64,000 nucleotides of DNA from Paraburkholderia sp. BCC1886. Lineage in GTDB: Bacteria > Pseudomonadota > Gammaproteobacteria > Burkholderiales > Burkholderiaceae. The position numbers and the translations under genes are program-made. The DNA lies in contig NZ_CAAJGK010000011.1 in assembly GCF_900996245.1 (NCBI RefSeq), positions 186,001 through 250,000 of the forward strand, given 5' to 3'. Shown piece by piece: positions 50,583 to 58,617 of the stretch (the first letter of the stretch is position 1; each line of letters opens with the position of its first letter). The notes under the pieces are model-generated. The model did no database searches, had not been told where the DNA came from, and worked only from the letters and a program-made list of their open reading frames with translations.

Positions 50583-50612
50583 GACATAAGCCGGGAACCG
50601 CGTGGTCCCCGG
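50583..50612 (-). terminator. Hairpin with CTTATGTC tail
   Basis: CCGGGGACC / GGTTCCCGG (one mismatch) with loop ACGC, followed by CTTATGTCTGCC on the minus strand; a poly-T stretch comes 15 bp later. It lies about 28 bp after the 108-residue gene. Confidence 0.65.
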
Positions 50613-50640
50613 ACTTACTTAGTGCGTAACGCGTTGATGC

Positions 50641-50967
50641 TTAGCTGCTCGCGCCGTCGCTCGATGCGCCGTCGCTGGAACTGCCATCGCTGTCGGGCGT
50701 GGTGGTCGTCGTACCGATCTGGTAGGCGTAGCGCGGGTCCCCCGGGACGATCGGGGTATTCGTGCTGCCGTACGGCACGTACGGAATGCGGCGGACCTTG
50801 AAGTTTTGCGGCTGCGACGGGTCGGTCACGACGATGTCGACGGGACCGTCTTCCCAGACGTGAACGACGGCCGCGTCAAGCGGCGTGGCGCCCGTGTCGC
50901 CGTTGATGAACTGCACGGGCTGATCGAGCGTCGGCGTCGTGATGGGAGCGGTGCTGGTGGTGGTCAT
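50641..50967 (-). CDS. 108-residue Thr/Pro-rich protein with Ser/Asp/Gly tail
   Basis: ATG 50967 has GGAAAA at 5 nt. The N-terminus is Thr/Pro-rich (MTTTSTAPITTPTLDQPV), the middle looks like a small beta domain (VVHVWEDGPVDIVVTDP), and the C-terminus is a repeated SSDGASSDG. Style is that of a virion accessory protein. No family recognised. Confidence 0.65.
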   Translation of the reverse strand: MTTTSTAPITTPTLDQPVQFINGDTGATPLDAAVVHVWEDGPVDIVVTDPSQPQNFKVRRIPYVPYGSTNTPIVPGDPRYAYQIGTTTTTPDSDGSSSDGASSDGASS

Positions 50968-51043
50968 GAAGTTTTCCGATGAAAGACGAGGGAAAGTAGA
51001 TGGCCATACAGTAGCCACCGACATACGATTCGTTCTTTCGTCG

Positions 51044-51448
51044 TTACGCTTCCCACCCGCGAGGTATCCGCGCATCACCGAGAATCAGCACGCGGGTACC
51101 GATTCGCCCTCTGTAACGATAGGGCAGGACACCTCGCTTCGGATGGTAGGCGCCCGTCTCGATGAGCTGCCGGTAGAGTTCCCGATAAAGGTTAGAGATA
51201 GTCGGTCCAATGAGATCCATCTGGTTGACCGGAAAGCTGTGGTCGTGGAGATGCACCAGATAGGCCTGCAGCGCCGTCATGGCATCGGCACGCTTTCGCA
51301 GTCGCAGAAAGAGCGCTTCGAGAATTGTGTCGAGCCGTTTTTCGTTATGGTCGAAATGTCCGAGCCACGTGTCGAGGATTGACACCTCATCAACGGCGGC
51401 CAGGATAATGGAAGTAGGGGTGGTCACTTTCGGCTCCGATGCTTTCAT
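51044..51448 (-). CDS. Unrecognised 134-residue protein
   Basis: ATG 51448 with GAAGAAG directly upstream. The product is helical with many Arg and Leu ('LDTILEALFLRLRKRADAMT') and a beta-like C-terminal end. No motif recognised. Confidence 0.65.
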   Translation of the reverse strand: MKASEPKVTTPTSIILAAVDEVSILDTWLGHFDHNEKRLDTILEALFLRLRKRADAMTALQAYLVHLHDHSFPVNQMDLIGPTISNLYRELYRQLIETGAYHPKRGVLPYRYRGRIGTRVLILGDARIPRGWEA

Positions 51449-51504
51449 TCTTCTTCACTAAATTGATCGGGTAGAAAAAAATCACCGAGTGGCCTTATCG
51501 AGAC

Positions 51505-51536
51505 AACAAAAAAAAAGAGGACCCGAAGGCCCTCTC
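51505..51536 (-). terminator. Rho-independent terminator
   Basis: GAGAGGGCC TTCG GGTCCTC-type stem with one mismatch, followed by nine T residues on the minus strand, about 20 bp after the 82-residue gene. Confidence 0.8.
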
Positions 51537-51558
51537 TTCCTCTATGCACTCGCACGAG

Positions 51559-51807
51559 TTACTGCTTATCCATCATCACGAGCGTTGCTTGTAGTTTCGC
51601 AATCAATGCACAGATGTCGTCGCGTTCCAGCACGAACGCATCACGACCCGAGACGTCCTTGAATAGCGGGACATCGATCAGCCTCTCAAAGCGCTGGTTA
51701 GTCACGACGTTGAAAGTAGACGGAACGTCGTAGCAGTGTTCCGCGGGATGCGCGTAGATCGTTCCGGGTGTCTTCAGCAGCAGGTCGTTCTCATTGACGA
51801 TTTTCAT
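51559..51807 (-). CDS. Unrecognised 82-residue protein
   Basis: ATG 51807 has AGGA at 8 nt; upstream starts are unsupported. The product begins MKIVNENDLLLKTPGTIYAH, a start style similar to the proteins at 49817 and 55312. No motif recognised. It lies 31 bp after the interrupted gene. Confidence 0.65.
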   Translation of the reverse strand: MKIVNENDLLLKTPGTIYAHPAEHCYDVPSTFNVVTNQRFERLIDVPLFKDVSGRDAFVLERDDICALIAKLQATLVMMDKQ

Positions 51808-51838
51808 GACGTTATTCCTATCCGAAGATCCCCTTTCT

Positions 51839-52078
51839 TTATGCCGTCTGGCGTACAAACGCATTGCTCGACAATTCCAGGTCAGCCCACTTCGTCTTCC
51901 CGTCGTCCGACTCACGGTAGTTCAGGGGTGTCGCGCAGATGACCGAGCTTGTCAAACCCAAACCAGTTTCAATCCAGACTTCGGTCGGGTTGCCGTCGTC
52001 GTCTTCCTCCGGCCAGTCCTGAAGCAGGTGCTTGAGTTACCGCACCGTCATGCCTTCGTAGATCGTCTTCTTCATCAT
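51839..52078 (-). pseudogene. 80-codon gene interrupted by one in-frame TAA
   Basis: From ATG 52078 (GGAG at 7 nt; a second ATG at 52075) the frame reads MMKKTIYEGMTVR, then TAA at 52037-52039, then continues without stop as LKHLLQDWPEEDDDGNPTEV... to a TAA at 51839. A single change TAA to GAA restores 79 residues. The downstream part has normal protein composition and no good internal start. Either a recent nonsense mutation, a sequencing error, or stop read-through. Confidence 0.7.
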
Positions 52079-52090
52079 GTTCCTGCTCCT

Positions 52091-52750
52091 TTATTGCGCG
52101 AGCATCCAGCCGTTGTCGGTGTTGACCATGTTGATAGTCGCCGTCATCTCTGCCTTCGTGCCATCAAGCAGCTGGGAAACCGACTGGTAGACCACATCGC
52201 GCATGCCAACGCTGCCCATACTGCGGCAAGCACCCGCGACCGTGTTCTGCCATTGCGCTGTTCCCTCGTTGTTCAACTGGTATAGCTTGATGCCCATGTC
52301 ATGCACTTTAGCGTTCAGTGCATTACTTTGCTGCACGTCCGGATTGTCAGCCATCATATCCTTGAGCTCACGATGATCGTCCGGATGGGTACTGGTGTAC
52401 TCGTTTTCCTCTTGCAACACTTTGTTGTCAAGCTCCGCGGCCTGTTGCTTGAGGGGTTCGAAATCCTCCAAAAGCGAGGCCTGCTCCTTCATTTTGTCAG
52501 TGAACTGGCTGTCCGGCTCCTGAAGCTTCAGGACGTACTTGACCGACACGCTATAGCCATTGTCGCCTTCAGGAACACCGTTCACCTTCTCGAAACTATC
52601 GAGTTTGATGTATTGGCAATCGCCGATGGCTTGCTCGAAAGCGGCTTTGGCTTCACTATCCGAGGGCTTGTCCGAATGACATGCGGACAGAGAGAATGCG
52701 ATGCCCACTGCGGCCGCGAGTTTGGAGACGTTGATGAGTTGCTTGTTCAT
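52091..52750 (-). CDS. Putative lipoprotein, 219 residues
   Basis: ATG 52750 was chosen because it yields a signal peptide: MNKQLINVSKLAAAVGIAFS followed by the lipobox LSAC (Cys about residue 24). The mature protein is hydrophilic, with a Glu/Gln/Leu-rich helical middle. After processing it would be anchored in the host inner or outer membrane. Next to two other exported proteins it could act in lysis, superinfection exclusion or envelope change. It has host-gene character; transfer from a bacterium is plausible. Confidence 0.78.
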   Translation of the reverse strand: MNKQLINVSKLAAAVGIAFSLSACHSDKPSDSEAKAAFEQAIGDCQYIKLDSFEKVNGVPEGDNGYSVSVKYVLKLQEPDSQFTDKMKEQASLLEDFEPLKQQAAELDNKVLQEENEYTSTHPDDHRELKDMMADNPDVQQSNALNAKVHDMGIKLYQLNNEGTAQWQNTVAGACRSMGSVGMRDVVYQSVSQLLDGTKAEMTATINMVNTDNGWMLAQ

Positions 52751-52811
52751 GATTGGTTTGGCCTTGTAATAGTTCGTGATACAGCTTGTCGTGAAATGAT
52801 TGACTTCGGAA

Positions 52812-53708
52812 TTACTGCTCGATCGCTTTAGCAAATACCTTCGCATCAGCCGCTGCTTTGACTGCTTCCTTATCGGCCGGAATGACTTGTGAGTTAAGCC
52901 CCAGTCCGTCGAAGAATTGCCAGAGCGGCTTGTCCCATGCGTAGTAGCCGTCCTTGCTGAAGAAGTGATGGGCGTCACCATCGGCAAAGTTGCCCTCGTC
53001 GACATAGGTCGAGTTCGGGTTGCCAGCGTGATACGCCGAGAAGAACTGCTTGGAGAGGGTCCCATCTCCCCAGTGACCGTCGTTGTCGCCGTAGAAGAAG
53101 ATGGTCGGGATCGTGGAGTCAGCGCCGTAGGCTTTGTAGGAATCAACCAGCCCGCCCTCCCAACCACCGCAGCGTTCGTCGCGGCTCCCGCCGGCGAAAT
53201 TCACGATGCCCAAGACGCCCGGCAGATTGCGCTCACCCAAGGCAACGGAGGTGATGCCTCCTTGGGATTGCCCGATGACCACGATCTTCTTGTCATCAAT
53301 TTCAGGCAGCTTACGAGCGTAGTCGATCGCGGCTTGCACGCTCTCGGCCCAGACACGTGCGTTGTCTTTTACATCGCATCCACTGATATAGCCGCCAGTG
53401 GACTTTCCAAGACCGGGGCGGTTCGGTGCCAAGACCGCATAGCCGCGCTCGAGGAAGACACGCGCCTGCCACTTGAACATCGTGTCGGGCTGCATCTGGC
53501 CACCCGGTGACTTGCCGTGATTGAGGACCACGAGTGGGAAGGGACCTTGACCGGGCGGCAGGTACAGATAGGTCGAGAGCTTCGCTCCGAAGAAGCCCTG
53601 CTTCATCGGAATAAAGAAGTGTTCAAAGCGCACCGTGCTGTCTTGCGCATGCGCGATTGAAAACGTGAACGCAGCCAAGACTGCGAAGAATAAACGACGC
53701 GATTTCAT
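52812..53708 (-). CDS. Secreted alpha/beta hydrolase
   Basis: ATG 53708 has AGAGG at 7 nt and gives a cleavable signal peptide (MKSRRLFFAVLAAFTFSIAH, cut after AHA). The mature enzyme shows a dienelactone-hydrolase/prolyl-oligopeptidase-like fold: 'LVVLNHGKSPGG' oxyanion loop, nucleophile elbow GQSQGG with Ser148, acid Asp208 or 210 in 'FFYGDNDGHW', and His247/248 in 'DGDAHHFF'. It should act in the periplasm or outside the cell on an ester or peptide bond. The substrate is unknown; a surface polysaccharide ester is one possibility. Confidence 0.85.
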   Translation of the reverse strand: MKSRRLFFAVLAAFTFSIAHAQDSTVRFEHFFIPMKQGFFGAKLSTYLYLPPGQGPFPLVVLNHGKSPGGQMQPDTMFKWQARVFLERGYAVLAPNRPGLGKSTGGYISGCDVKDNARVWAESVQAAIDYARKLPEIDDKKIVVIGQSQGGITSVALGERNLPGVLGIVNFAGGSRDERCGGWEGGLVDSYKAYGADSTIPTIFFYGDNDGHWGDGTLSKQFFSAYHAGNPNSTYVDEGNFADGDAHHFFSKDGYYAWDKPLWQFFDGLGLNSQVIPADKEAVKAAADAKVFAKAIEQ

Positions 53709-53744
53709 TTTGTTACCTCTGGCTTTCAAAGGGGTTTAATTGGC

Positions 53745-54224
53745 TTACTGCATGGCGAGCAAAGCCGCGGCGTACGCCTGATGCGCACGCTCACGGGTGA
53801 GTTCTGCCCAGACCAGGTGGAGGTATTCGCGGTGAAACTTGGGTGTGGCTGAGTGATAGTTGCCCACAGCGGTCCAAAGACTTTGATGCGCATTGAGATT
53901 GCGTCTTAATAGCCAGGCCGCAGTGTAGATGTTCTTGCAACTATTGAGGAGATCCCGACGATGGATTCCTCGCTTATTTAGCTCCGGCATATGCACTGTG
54001 TTGATTTGCATAATGCCGATATCGATCGACCCGTTGCGGTTATGCCGGATCGCTCTGGGATTGCTATTGCTCTCCACGTGTGCAATCGCCCGTAATAATC
54101 TCGCGCTCACGCCTTCTGCAGTCGCGGCATGATCGAAGCAATCCGCATGGGCTGACAGGCTGATGAAAGCCAGCGTCACGAACCATAAGGCTGCGACGTA
54201 TTGTTTTACTGTTCGTGCGGACAT
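53745..54224 (-). CDS. IagB/VirB1-like lytic transglycosylase
   Basis: ATG 54224 gives a signal peptide ending SLSAHA; AGGAG is 12 nt upstream, rather far. The 159-residue protein is a compact SLT domain: 'LLRAIAHVESNSNPRAIR' with catalytic Glu51, 'GSIDIGIMQINTVHMP' and 'VGNYHSATP'. This matches the IagB/VirB1 type that opens peptidoglycan for secretion machines. In the phage it could serve lysis, or envelope change together with the adjacent hydrolase and lipoprotein. Confidence 0.88.
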   Translation of the reverse strand: MSARTVKQYVAALWFVTLAFISLSAHADCFDHAATAEGVSARLLRAIAHVESNSNPRAIRHNRNGSIDIGIMQINTVHMPELNKRGIHRRDLLNSCKNIYTAAWLLRRNLNAHQSLWTAVGNYHSATPKFHREYLHLVWAELTRERAHQAYAAALLAMQ

Positions 54225-54255
54225 CGCGTTTGTGAACTCCTTTGTGTGTGATGCA

Positions 54256-54693
54256 TTAGTTGTGGGCGACGGCCCAAGCGATAGCGCGTAGCTCGTCGCG
54301 ATTGGCGGGGGTGTTCTCACTCGCGCGGGCTTCCAGGACCCGCTCGTACCACTCCATCTCCCGCTCGAGCTCACCGATACGAGCAGGGTGTCTGACGTCG
54401 GCGAAGTGACGCTCCATGGCCAGCAAGGTCACGTCATAGCGGTGGTGTGCAACCCAGATGGCCTTGGCATGCAGCAGCTCCATGCGAGCGCGATACTGGA
54501 TGAGCTGCGCCACGGCAAGGCGCGGCCACCACTGGTCGCCTTGTCGCTCGAACATAAGCAAGTCGTGATTGATCATCGCCTGCTCCGTTGGCTGGAGATG
54601 CGCGAAGAGCGGGCTGGGATTACCCATGCGCTGCACCACTTTGATTACGCGGCGGGCTTGGTAGTCGAAGTCAAACGCTGCATTGACAGACAT
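54256..54693 (-). CDS. Unrecognised 145-residue helical protein
   Basis: ATG 54693 has AAAGGAA at 7 nt. The product is helical, rich in Arg, His, Glu and Ala ('AIGELEREMEWYERVLEARA'-like C-terminal coiled part). No membrane segment. It precedes the transglycosylase gene by about 30 bp. Confidence 0.7.
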   Translation of the reverse strand: MSVNAAFDFDYQARRVIKVVQRMGNPSPLFAHLQPTEQAMINHDLLMFERQGDQWWPRLAVAQLIQYRARMELLHAKAIWVAHHRYDVTLLAMERHFADVRHPARIGELEREMEWYERVLEARASENTPANRDELRAIAWAVAHN

Positions 54694-54706
54694 AGTGGTT
54701 TCCTTT

Positions 54707-55312
54707 TTATTCGGCGACAGTGGGGACGCGAAAGGTGTTGCTATAACGCTTCGCTCTTTCCCGGAGCCGTTGGTTGAATTTCGTCATCGCATGCTGCCTG
54801 CGCTCGGTCGAAGGTAGAGCTTCCGGTGCAGTTCTCCTTCGACGATCGAGATAGACGGAACGGGTGTGCAGATAGTCTTTCGGGCGAATCCATACGCCTG
54901 CAGTCCAATGACGCTGATCCGGATGCCGAATGATCGATTCGGGTGTCGGACACTGGTCAGCTAGTAGATGGAATAAGATCGTGAAGGCCAGTTGCTCAAT
55001 CGACACGTTCTCTCGCGACACACGGGCTGACGCGATGCCGGTCTCGCCAGAATCCCAAGCCTCCTGCCTAGCCGAGACTATCGATACGAAATACAGTTCT
55101 ATCTCGCCGCGAGGCGCCGGACCAGCGAAGAAGAATCGGTCCGTTCCTGCAGCACACAGAGACAGCGCCTTCTTCCCATCGACTGAAACGTTCGCTTGAA
55201 CTGTTAGTTCAGTATCCGTTCCAATTTTTAATACCGAAAGATGCTGACAAATTTCTTCGAAACACTGTGCCCATGGCGTATTGAGTGCCGGTATGTAGTT
55301 TGTGATTTTCAT
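54707..55312 (-). CDS. Unrecognised 201-residue protein
   Basis: ATG 55312 has AGGG at 6 nt. The N-terminal 120 residues look like a mixed alpha/beta domain ('ELTVQANVSVDGKKALSLCA', 'GEIELYFVSIVSARQEAW'). The C-terminal 50 residues are strongly basic (Arg-rich), suggesting nucleic-acid or membrane contact. No family recognised. Confidence 0.7.
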   Translation of the reverse strand: MKITNYIPALNTPWAQCFEEICQHLSVLKIGTDTELTVQANVSVDGKKALSLCAAGTDRFFFAGPAPRGEIELYFVSIVSARQEAWDSGETGIASARVSRENVSIEQLAFTILFHLLADQCPTPESIIRHPDQRHWTAGVWIRPKDYLHTRSVYLDRRRRTAPEALPSTERRQHAMTKFNQRLRERAKRYSNTFRVPTVAE

Positions 55313-55347
55313 TGGTGATCCCTGTTTTAGCGTTGGTTCTGTTTGCC

Positions 55348-55620
55348 CTAATAAAACACCCGGTCATTCTTGATGAGTGTGTCGATCGCGTTATAGCGAT
55401 CGGAAAGTACCCAGCGTCCGCACTGGTCAGGCGGCACTGTCTCGAACTTCTTCTCGACCACGTTTAACAGCAGCAAGATCGGTTGCTTATCGGCGATGAC
55501 TGCATCGAACTGCTGACGCGTCGTAATGGCCCGTTTCTCGACCGTGGCAACGGCTTTCGCCTGCACGTCGGCCTTGGGCTTCTTCATGTCCTTCTTGTCG
55601 TTCTTGTCTTGCCTTCTCAT
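55348..55620 (-). CDS. 90-residue protein with Lys-rich N-terminus
   Basis: ATG 55620 has GAGAG at 4 nt and lies 56 bp downstream of a promoter-like motif; upstream in-frame codons run into that motif. The N-terminal 35 residues are Lys/Asp-rich (MRRQDKNDKKDMKKPKADVQ), the rest is mixed with 'FDAVIADKQPILLLLNVVEK'. No family recognised. It is the first gene of a minus-strand operon, divergent from the papain-like gene. Confidence 0.65.
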   Translation of the reverse strand: MRRQDKNDKKDMKKPKADVQAKAVATVEKRAITTRQQFDAVIADKQPILLLLNVVEKKFETVPPDQCGRWVLSDRYNAIDTLIKNDRVFY

Positions 55621-55675
55621 CACACTCTCGGAAACAAAGGCGTGGATCGGGAAGTACTGCGACTTCTCTACACGG

Positions 55676-55700
55676 CGGTTATATAGGGCTGAAACTTCTT
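55676..55700 (-). promoter_or_regulatory. Putative phage promoter (CAGCCCTATATAACCG)
   Basis: Minus strand GAAAGAAGTTTCAGCCCTAT followed by ATAACCG, 56 bp upstream of the 90-residue gene. It includes the A-rich block and core shared with five other sites. Confidence 0.65.
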
Positions 55701-55769
55701 TCAATCGAAGCAAGAGTTAAAAAATACAAATCGTGTGGCACTACCCTCGTCAAACCCAAAGGGAACCAC

Positions 55770-56630
55770 ATGACACACGCAACTCATGCCGCACCCGTCG
55801 CTTCCAAGCCGACCCGGGTGTACAACCGCAAGAAAAAGACGCTCGACAACCGCGATCGCGGCTATGCCGGTCACATCCATTTCGGTGATGCAGCAATTCC
55901 TTCCAAGGTCAGCCTGCTCGCCCACGTTTCCCCGGTGAAGGACCAGGGTCAGCTCGGGAGCTGCACGGCCAACGCCTGCGCTGGCGCGCTGGAATACGAA
56001 GAGAACATCGCGCATAGCTACGACAGCGCGTTACCGCTCTCGCGTCTGTTCCTGTACTTCAACGAACGTGCGAAGGAAGGCAGCGTCGACTCGGACGCCG
56101 GCGGTGAGATCCGGGACGTCGTGAAGGTGGCGTCGAAGTTCGGTGCGCCGCTGGAAACCACGTGGCCGTACAGCGACGACGGTCAGCAGTTCAAGTTGAA
56201 GCCGTCGACCGAGGCCTACGCTGAAGGACTGGGTCACCGTGCCGTGCAGTACGAAGCCGTGCCGCAGAATCTGGATGCGTTCTTCCATGTGCTGGCGGTC
56301 TACAACCGTCCGATCGTGATCGGTATCACGGTGTACGAGAGCTTCGAGGCAGAATCGACGATGGCTTCGGGTGTGATCCCGATGCCGAATACGGAAACCG
56401 AGCAGTGCATGGGCGGCCATGCGGTGCTGGTGGTCGGTTACGACAAGGACAAGCAGGCGTTCCTCGTGCGTAATTCGTGGGGCAAGGATGTCTATCCGGA
56501 AGCGATCCCCGGCTCGGGCGAGACCGGTTCGTTCTGGTTGAGTTTCGACTTCATGATGGACCCGAACCTGGCGGACGATTTTTGGGTGCTGAGGGCGGTT
56601 TTTGATGATGCCGTGAAGGGCGTCGTCTAA
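55770..56630 (+). CDS. Papain-like (C1A) cysteine peptidase
   Basis: ATG 55770 has AAAGGG at 6 nt. The 286-residue protein has the C1 catalytic set: Gln59 and Cys65 in 'VKDQGQLGSCTANA', His217 in 'MGGHAVLVVGYD', and Asn235 in 'LVRNSWGKD'. The N-terminal 55 residues are basic and could be a short pro-region or virion-targeting segment; there is no signal peptide. It is a lone plus-strand gene between minus-strand operons with high-expression codon use, which suggests late expression, perhaps as a virion component or to process phage or host proteins. Confidence 0.9.
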   Translation: MTHATHAAPVASKPTRVYNRKKKTLDNRDRGYAGHIHFGDAAIPSKVSLLAHVSPVKDQGQLGSCTANACAGALEYEENIAHSYDSALPLSRLFLYFNERAKEGSVDSDAGGEIRDVVKVASKFGAPLETTWPYSDDGQQFKLKPSTEAYAEGLGHRAVQYEAVPQNLDAFFHVLAVYNRPIVIGITVYESFEAESTMASGVIPMPNTETEQCMGGHAVLVVGYDKDKQAFLVRNSWGKDVYPEAIPGSGETGSFWLSFDFMMDPNLADDFWVLRAVFDDAVKGVV

Positions 56631-56640
56631 GCAAAAAAAT

Positions 56641-56680
56641 AAAGGCAGAGGGGGCTACGGTCCCTTCTGCCTTTATGCCG
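56641..56680. terminator. Bidirectional terminator, TTTATGCC tail on plus strand
   Basis: A 10-bp stem AAGGCAGAGGG/CCCTTCTGCCTT with loop GGCTACGGT. TTTATGCCG follows on the plus strand (papain-like gene), and TTTATTTTTTTG on the minus strand. It separates convergent genes. Confidence 0.85.
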
Positions 56681-57004
56681 TCAGATGCCTGGTCGATGCG
56701 TGGTAAGCACGGCCACAATCTTCCCGTCCACGACTGGAAAGTAGATGGACTGGGCGCTGAAATTCATCTCGCCCTCCCAGATAGTCAGGCTGGTGAGATA
56801 ACCCATGAGATCTTGGTCACACCCCGAATACGTGGGTTTGACTCTGATCCGCACACTCACGGGGCCGACATTTCGTTCTTGTAGGGTGTCGACCGTTTCC
56901 ATCAAATACTTGGTGACGTAGGTGGTAGTATCTACCCCGTCCATGGCGTTATTTCGCAGCCACCTGATGAGATCATCCGTACTCTGAATGTCGCTGTGAT
57001 TCAT
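56681..57004 (-). CDS. Unrecognised 107-residue protein
   Basis: ATG 57004 has AAAGGAAAGAG upstream. The product is soluble: an acidic helical first half and a beta-rich second half ('VSVRIRVKPTYSGCDQDLMG'). No motif recognised. Confidence 0.7.
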   Translation of the reverse strand: MNHSDIQSTDDLIRWLRNNAMDGVDTTTYVTKYLMETVDTLQERNVGPVSVRIRVKPTYSGCDQDLMGYLTSLTIWEGEMNFSAQSIYFPVVDGKIVAVLTTHRPGI

Positions 57005-57030
57005 GTCTCTTTCCTTTATGCCGCTACGAC

Positions 57031-57375
57031 TTACCACCAGTAAAGAATCACTCGTGTGTCCGCCGGCATCGCTTCAATGTACGCCACCACAGCTGCGTCG
57101 CTTTGATCGTAAATAGCATCTCGAAGTATCGGCGCAAGCGTACCGGCTGATAACCAGCATAGTGGACTGCCATAATTGTCCGTCGTCAGCACGACCGATC
57201 CCTTTTCGTCATCGTGGGCGTCGAGACCCGCGTCGAGTACTATTGCGATGGATCGGACCGCTTCTTCTATACGCCGTGTATAGCCGCTAAACCGCAGACG
57301 CGTAAAAGGCTGAACAGTGCCATCAGGGAGCCCTTGGCGATTCTGATCGATAATCAAACTGAGCGATAGGCTCAT
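57031..57375 (-). CDS. Unrecognised 114-residue protein
   Basis: ATG 57375 has AGGAG at 5 nt; a GTG two codons earlier is too close to the ribosome site. The product has beta-like and helical parts ('RIEEAVRSIAIVLDAGLDAH') and ends in ILYWW. No motif recognised. Confidence 0.68.
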   Translation of the reverse strand: MSLSLSLIIDQNRQGLPDGTVQPFTRLRFSGYTRRIEEAVRSIAIVLDAGLDAHDDEKGSVVLTTDNYGSPLCWLSAGTLAPILRDAIYDQSDAAVVAYIEAMPADTRVILYWW

Positions 57376-57393
57376 CAACACTCCTTTAAGTCG

Positions 57394-57612
57394 TCATTTC
57401 TGACGGGCGTTGAATTCTGCCAGTCCATTGAGGAGCGCATGCGTAGCTGCGCCCGCCCGAACGGCATAGCTGCACATGTACGGGATTGGGATGCCTGCGG
57501 CACGGATCGCCTCCCATGCAGCATTCACATGGGCACAATGCTCGTGATGATCGTTATCCAAAAACACAATCTGCACGTCACCTTTCAGTAACGCGTCCAT
57601 CAATCGAGACAT
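57394..57612 (-). CDS. Unrecognised 72-residue protein
   Basis: ATG 57612 has a strong GGAGG at 4 nt. The product contains 'VQIVFLDNDHHEHCAHVNAA' with a cluster of His, Asp and Cys, which may bind a metal. No family recognised. Confidence 0.68.
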   Translation of the reverse strand: MSRLMDALLKGDVQIVFLDNDHHEHCAHVNAAWEAIRAAGIPIPYMCSYAVRAGAATHALLNGLAEFNARQK

Positions 57613-57621
57613 GTTTCCTCC

Positions 57622-57978
57622 TTATACGGCTGTCTTGATCCGCCGCTTCCAACCTATGCTTAGGAGGAGTCGCTGGCCTTCGTCAATGTTCGTGACGCTG
57701 TGCTCTTCGATATCAGGACGAAAGAACGAAATCCGCCAGAAACGGAAAAGACATCTGCCGCACTGAAACTCGCCCCCACGCTTCGCCTTCCTGACTTCGA
57801 TGTTCAGGCGATAGTGACCATGCGTGGGTTCGACCGGATCCCGATGTGGCGGGATAGAGGAACCGGTCGGGTAGGCGATCAGATGCATGTCCAGAGCAAA
57901 GCGTTTCGAGTTGATCATGGTGAAGAGGCGGTACCCGGTATTCTGTCGACCCTCCTGCCACCGGAACAGCTTGCCCAT
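57622..57978 (-). CDS. Small 2OG/Fe(II) oxygenase-like protein
   Basis: ATG 57978 has AAGGGG at 7 nt. The 118-residue protein carries a compact double-stranded beta-helix pattern: 'AYPTGSSIPPHRDPV' with His45-x-Asp47, a distal His93 in 'IEEHSVTNI', and Arg103 in 'GQRLLLSIGW' for 2OG binding. This is short for the family but complete in motif order. It is the second oxygenase in the window; its substrate is unknown. Confidence 0.7.
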   Translation of the reverse strand: MGKLFRWQEGRQNTGYRLFTMINSKRFALDMHLIAYPTGSSIPPHRDPVEPTHGHYRLNIEVRKAKRGGEFQCGRCLFRFWRISFFRPDIEEHSVTNIDEGQRLLLSIGWKRRIKTAV

Positions 57979-57989
57979 CGATATTCCCC

Positions 57990-58595
57990 TTATGCCGGCT
58001 CGGAAGTCGGGTGCTTCAGATATTCACCCATGGAAGCGAAGAGTTCGTCGTAGGACATAGACGTGCTCGTGGTCGCCATCACGAAACGGGTCAGCTCATG
58101 CTGCACACGAACAAAAAGGTTGGCGAGTTCCTGCTCGCCGTCCACGTTCAAGGTCTCTTCGACCGTATCCGCGTCCTTGAAATAGCCCCACTCTTTCGCC
58201 TGCCACGCAAGCCGAAACCAGAAGTGAACGAACGCCACATTGAACGCATCGGACACCATGTACTTCGCGTAGAACGCCTCGACTTGTTCCGGCGACATGT
58301 AGTCCGCCATGATCATGGCCGAACCGCTAACCAGTAGCTCGCCACCCTTGATTTTTGCGATCTGCTCGTCGGTTGTCCATTCGGCATAGGTTGGTGCGGC
58401 CAGCTGGTAGGTCGATAAAATCAGCTGCTGCCGGCTGAACATCGTGCCAAGGGAATCTGCCCAGCTTTCCAGCTCTGCGACGTCTTCCTTGGCATAGAGT
58501 CGCTTGGCAAGGCGCTGCTTCATGTTATCGGGGAGCAAAGGGAGCCTGAATACCGCGTTTCCCAGTGCCAGTCGTAAGTTTCGATTTCTCGACAT
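57990..58595 (-). CDS. Unrecognised 201-residue helical protein
   Basis: ATG 58595 has GGAG at 6 nt. The product is helical, with Trp/Tyr/Phe-rich segments ('VAFVHFWFRLAWQAKEWGYF') and no clear membrane helix. It ends 11 bp before the 2OG oxygenase. Function unknown. Confidence 0.7.
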   Translation of the reverse strand: MSRNRNLRLALGNAVFRLPLLPDNMKQRLAKRLYAKEDVAELESWADSLGTMFSRQQLILSTYQLAAPTYAEWTTDEQIAKIKGGELLVSGSAMIMADYMSPEQVEAFYAKYMVSDAFNVAFVHFWFRLAWQAKEWGYFKDADTVEETLNVDGEQELANLFVRVQHELTRFVMATTSTSMSYDELFASMGEYLKHPTSEPA

Positions 58596-58617
58596 GTCTG
58601 TCTCCAGGGAGGGGCGT

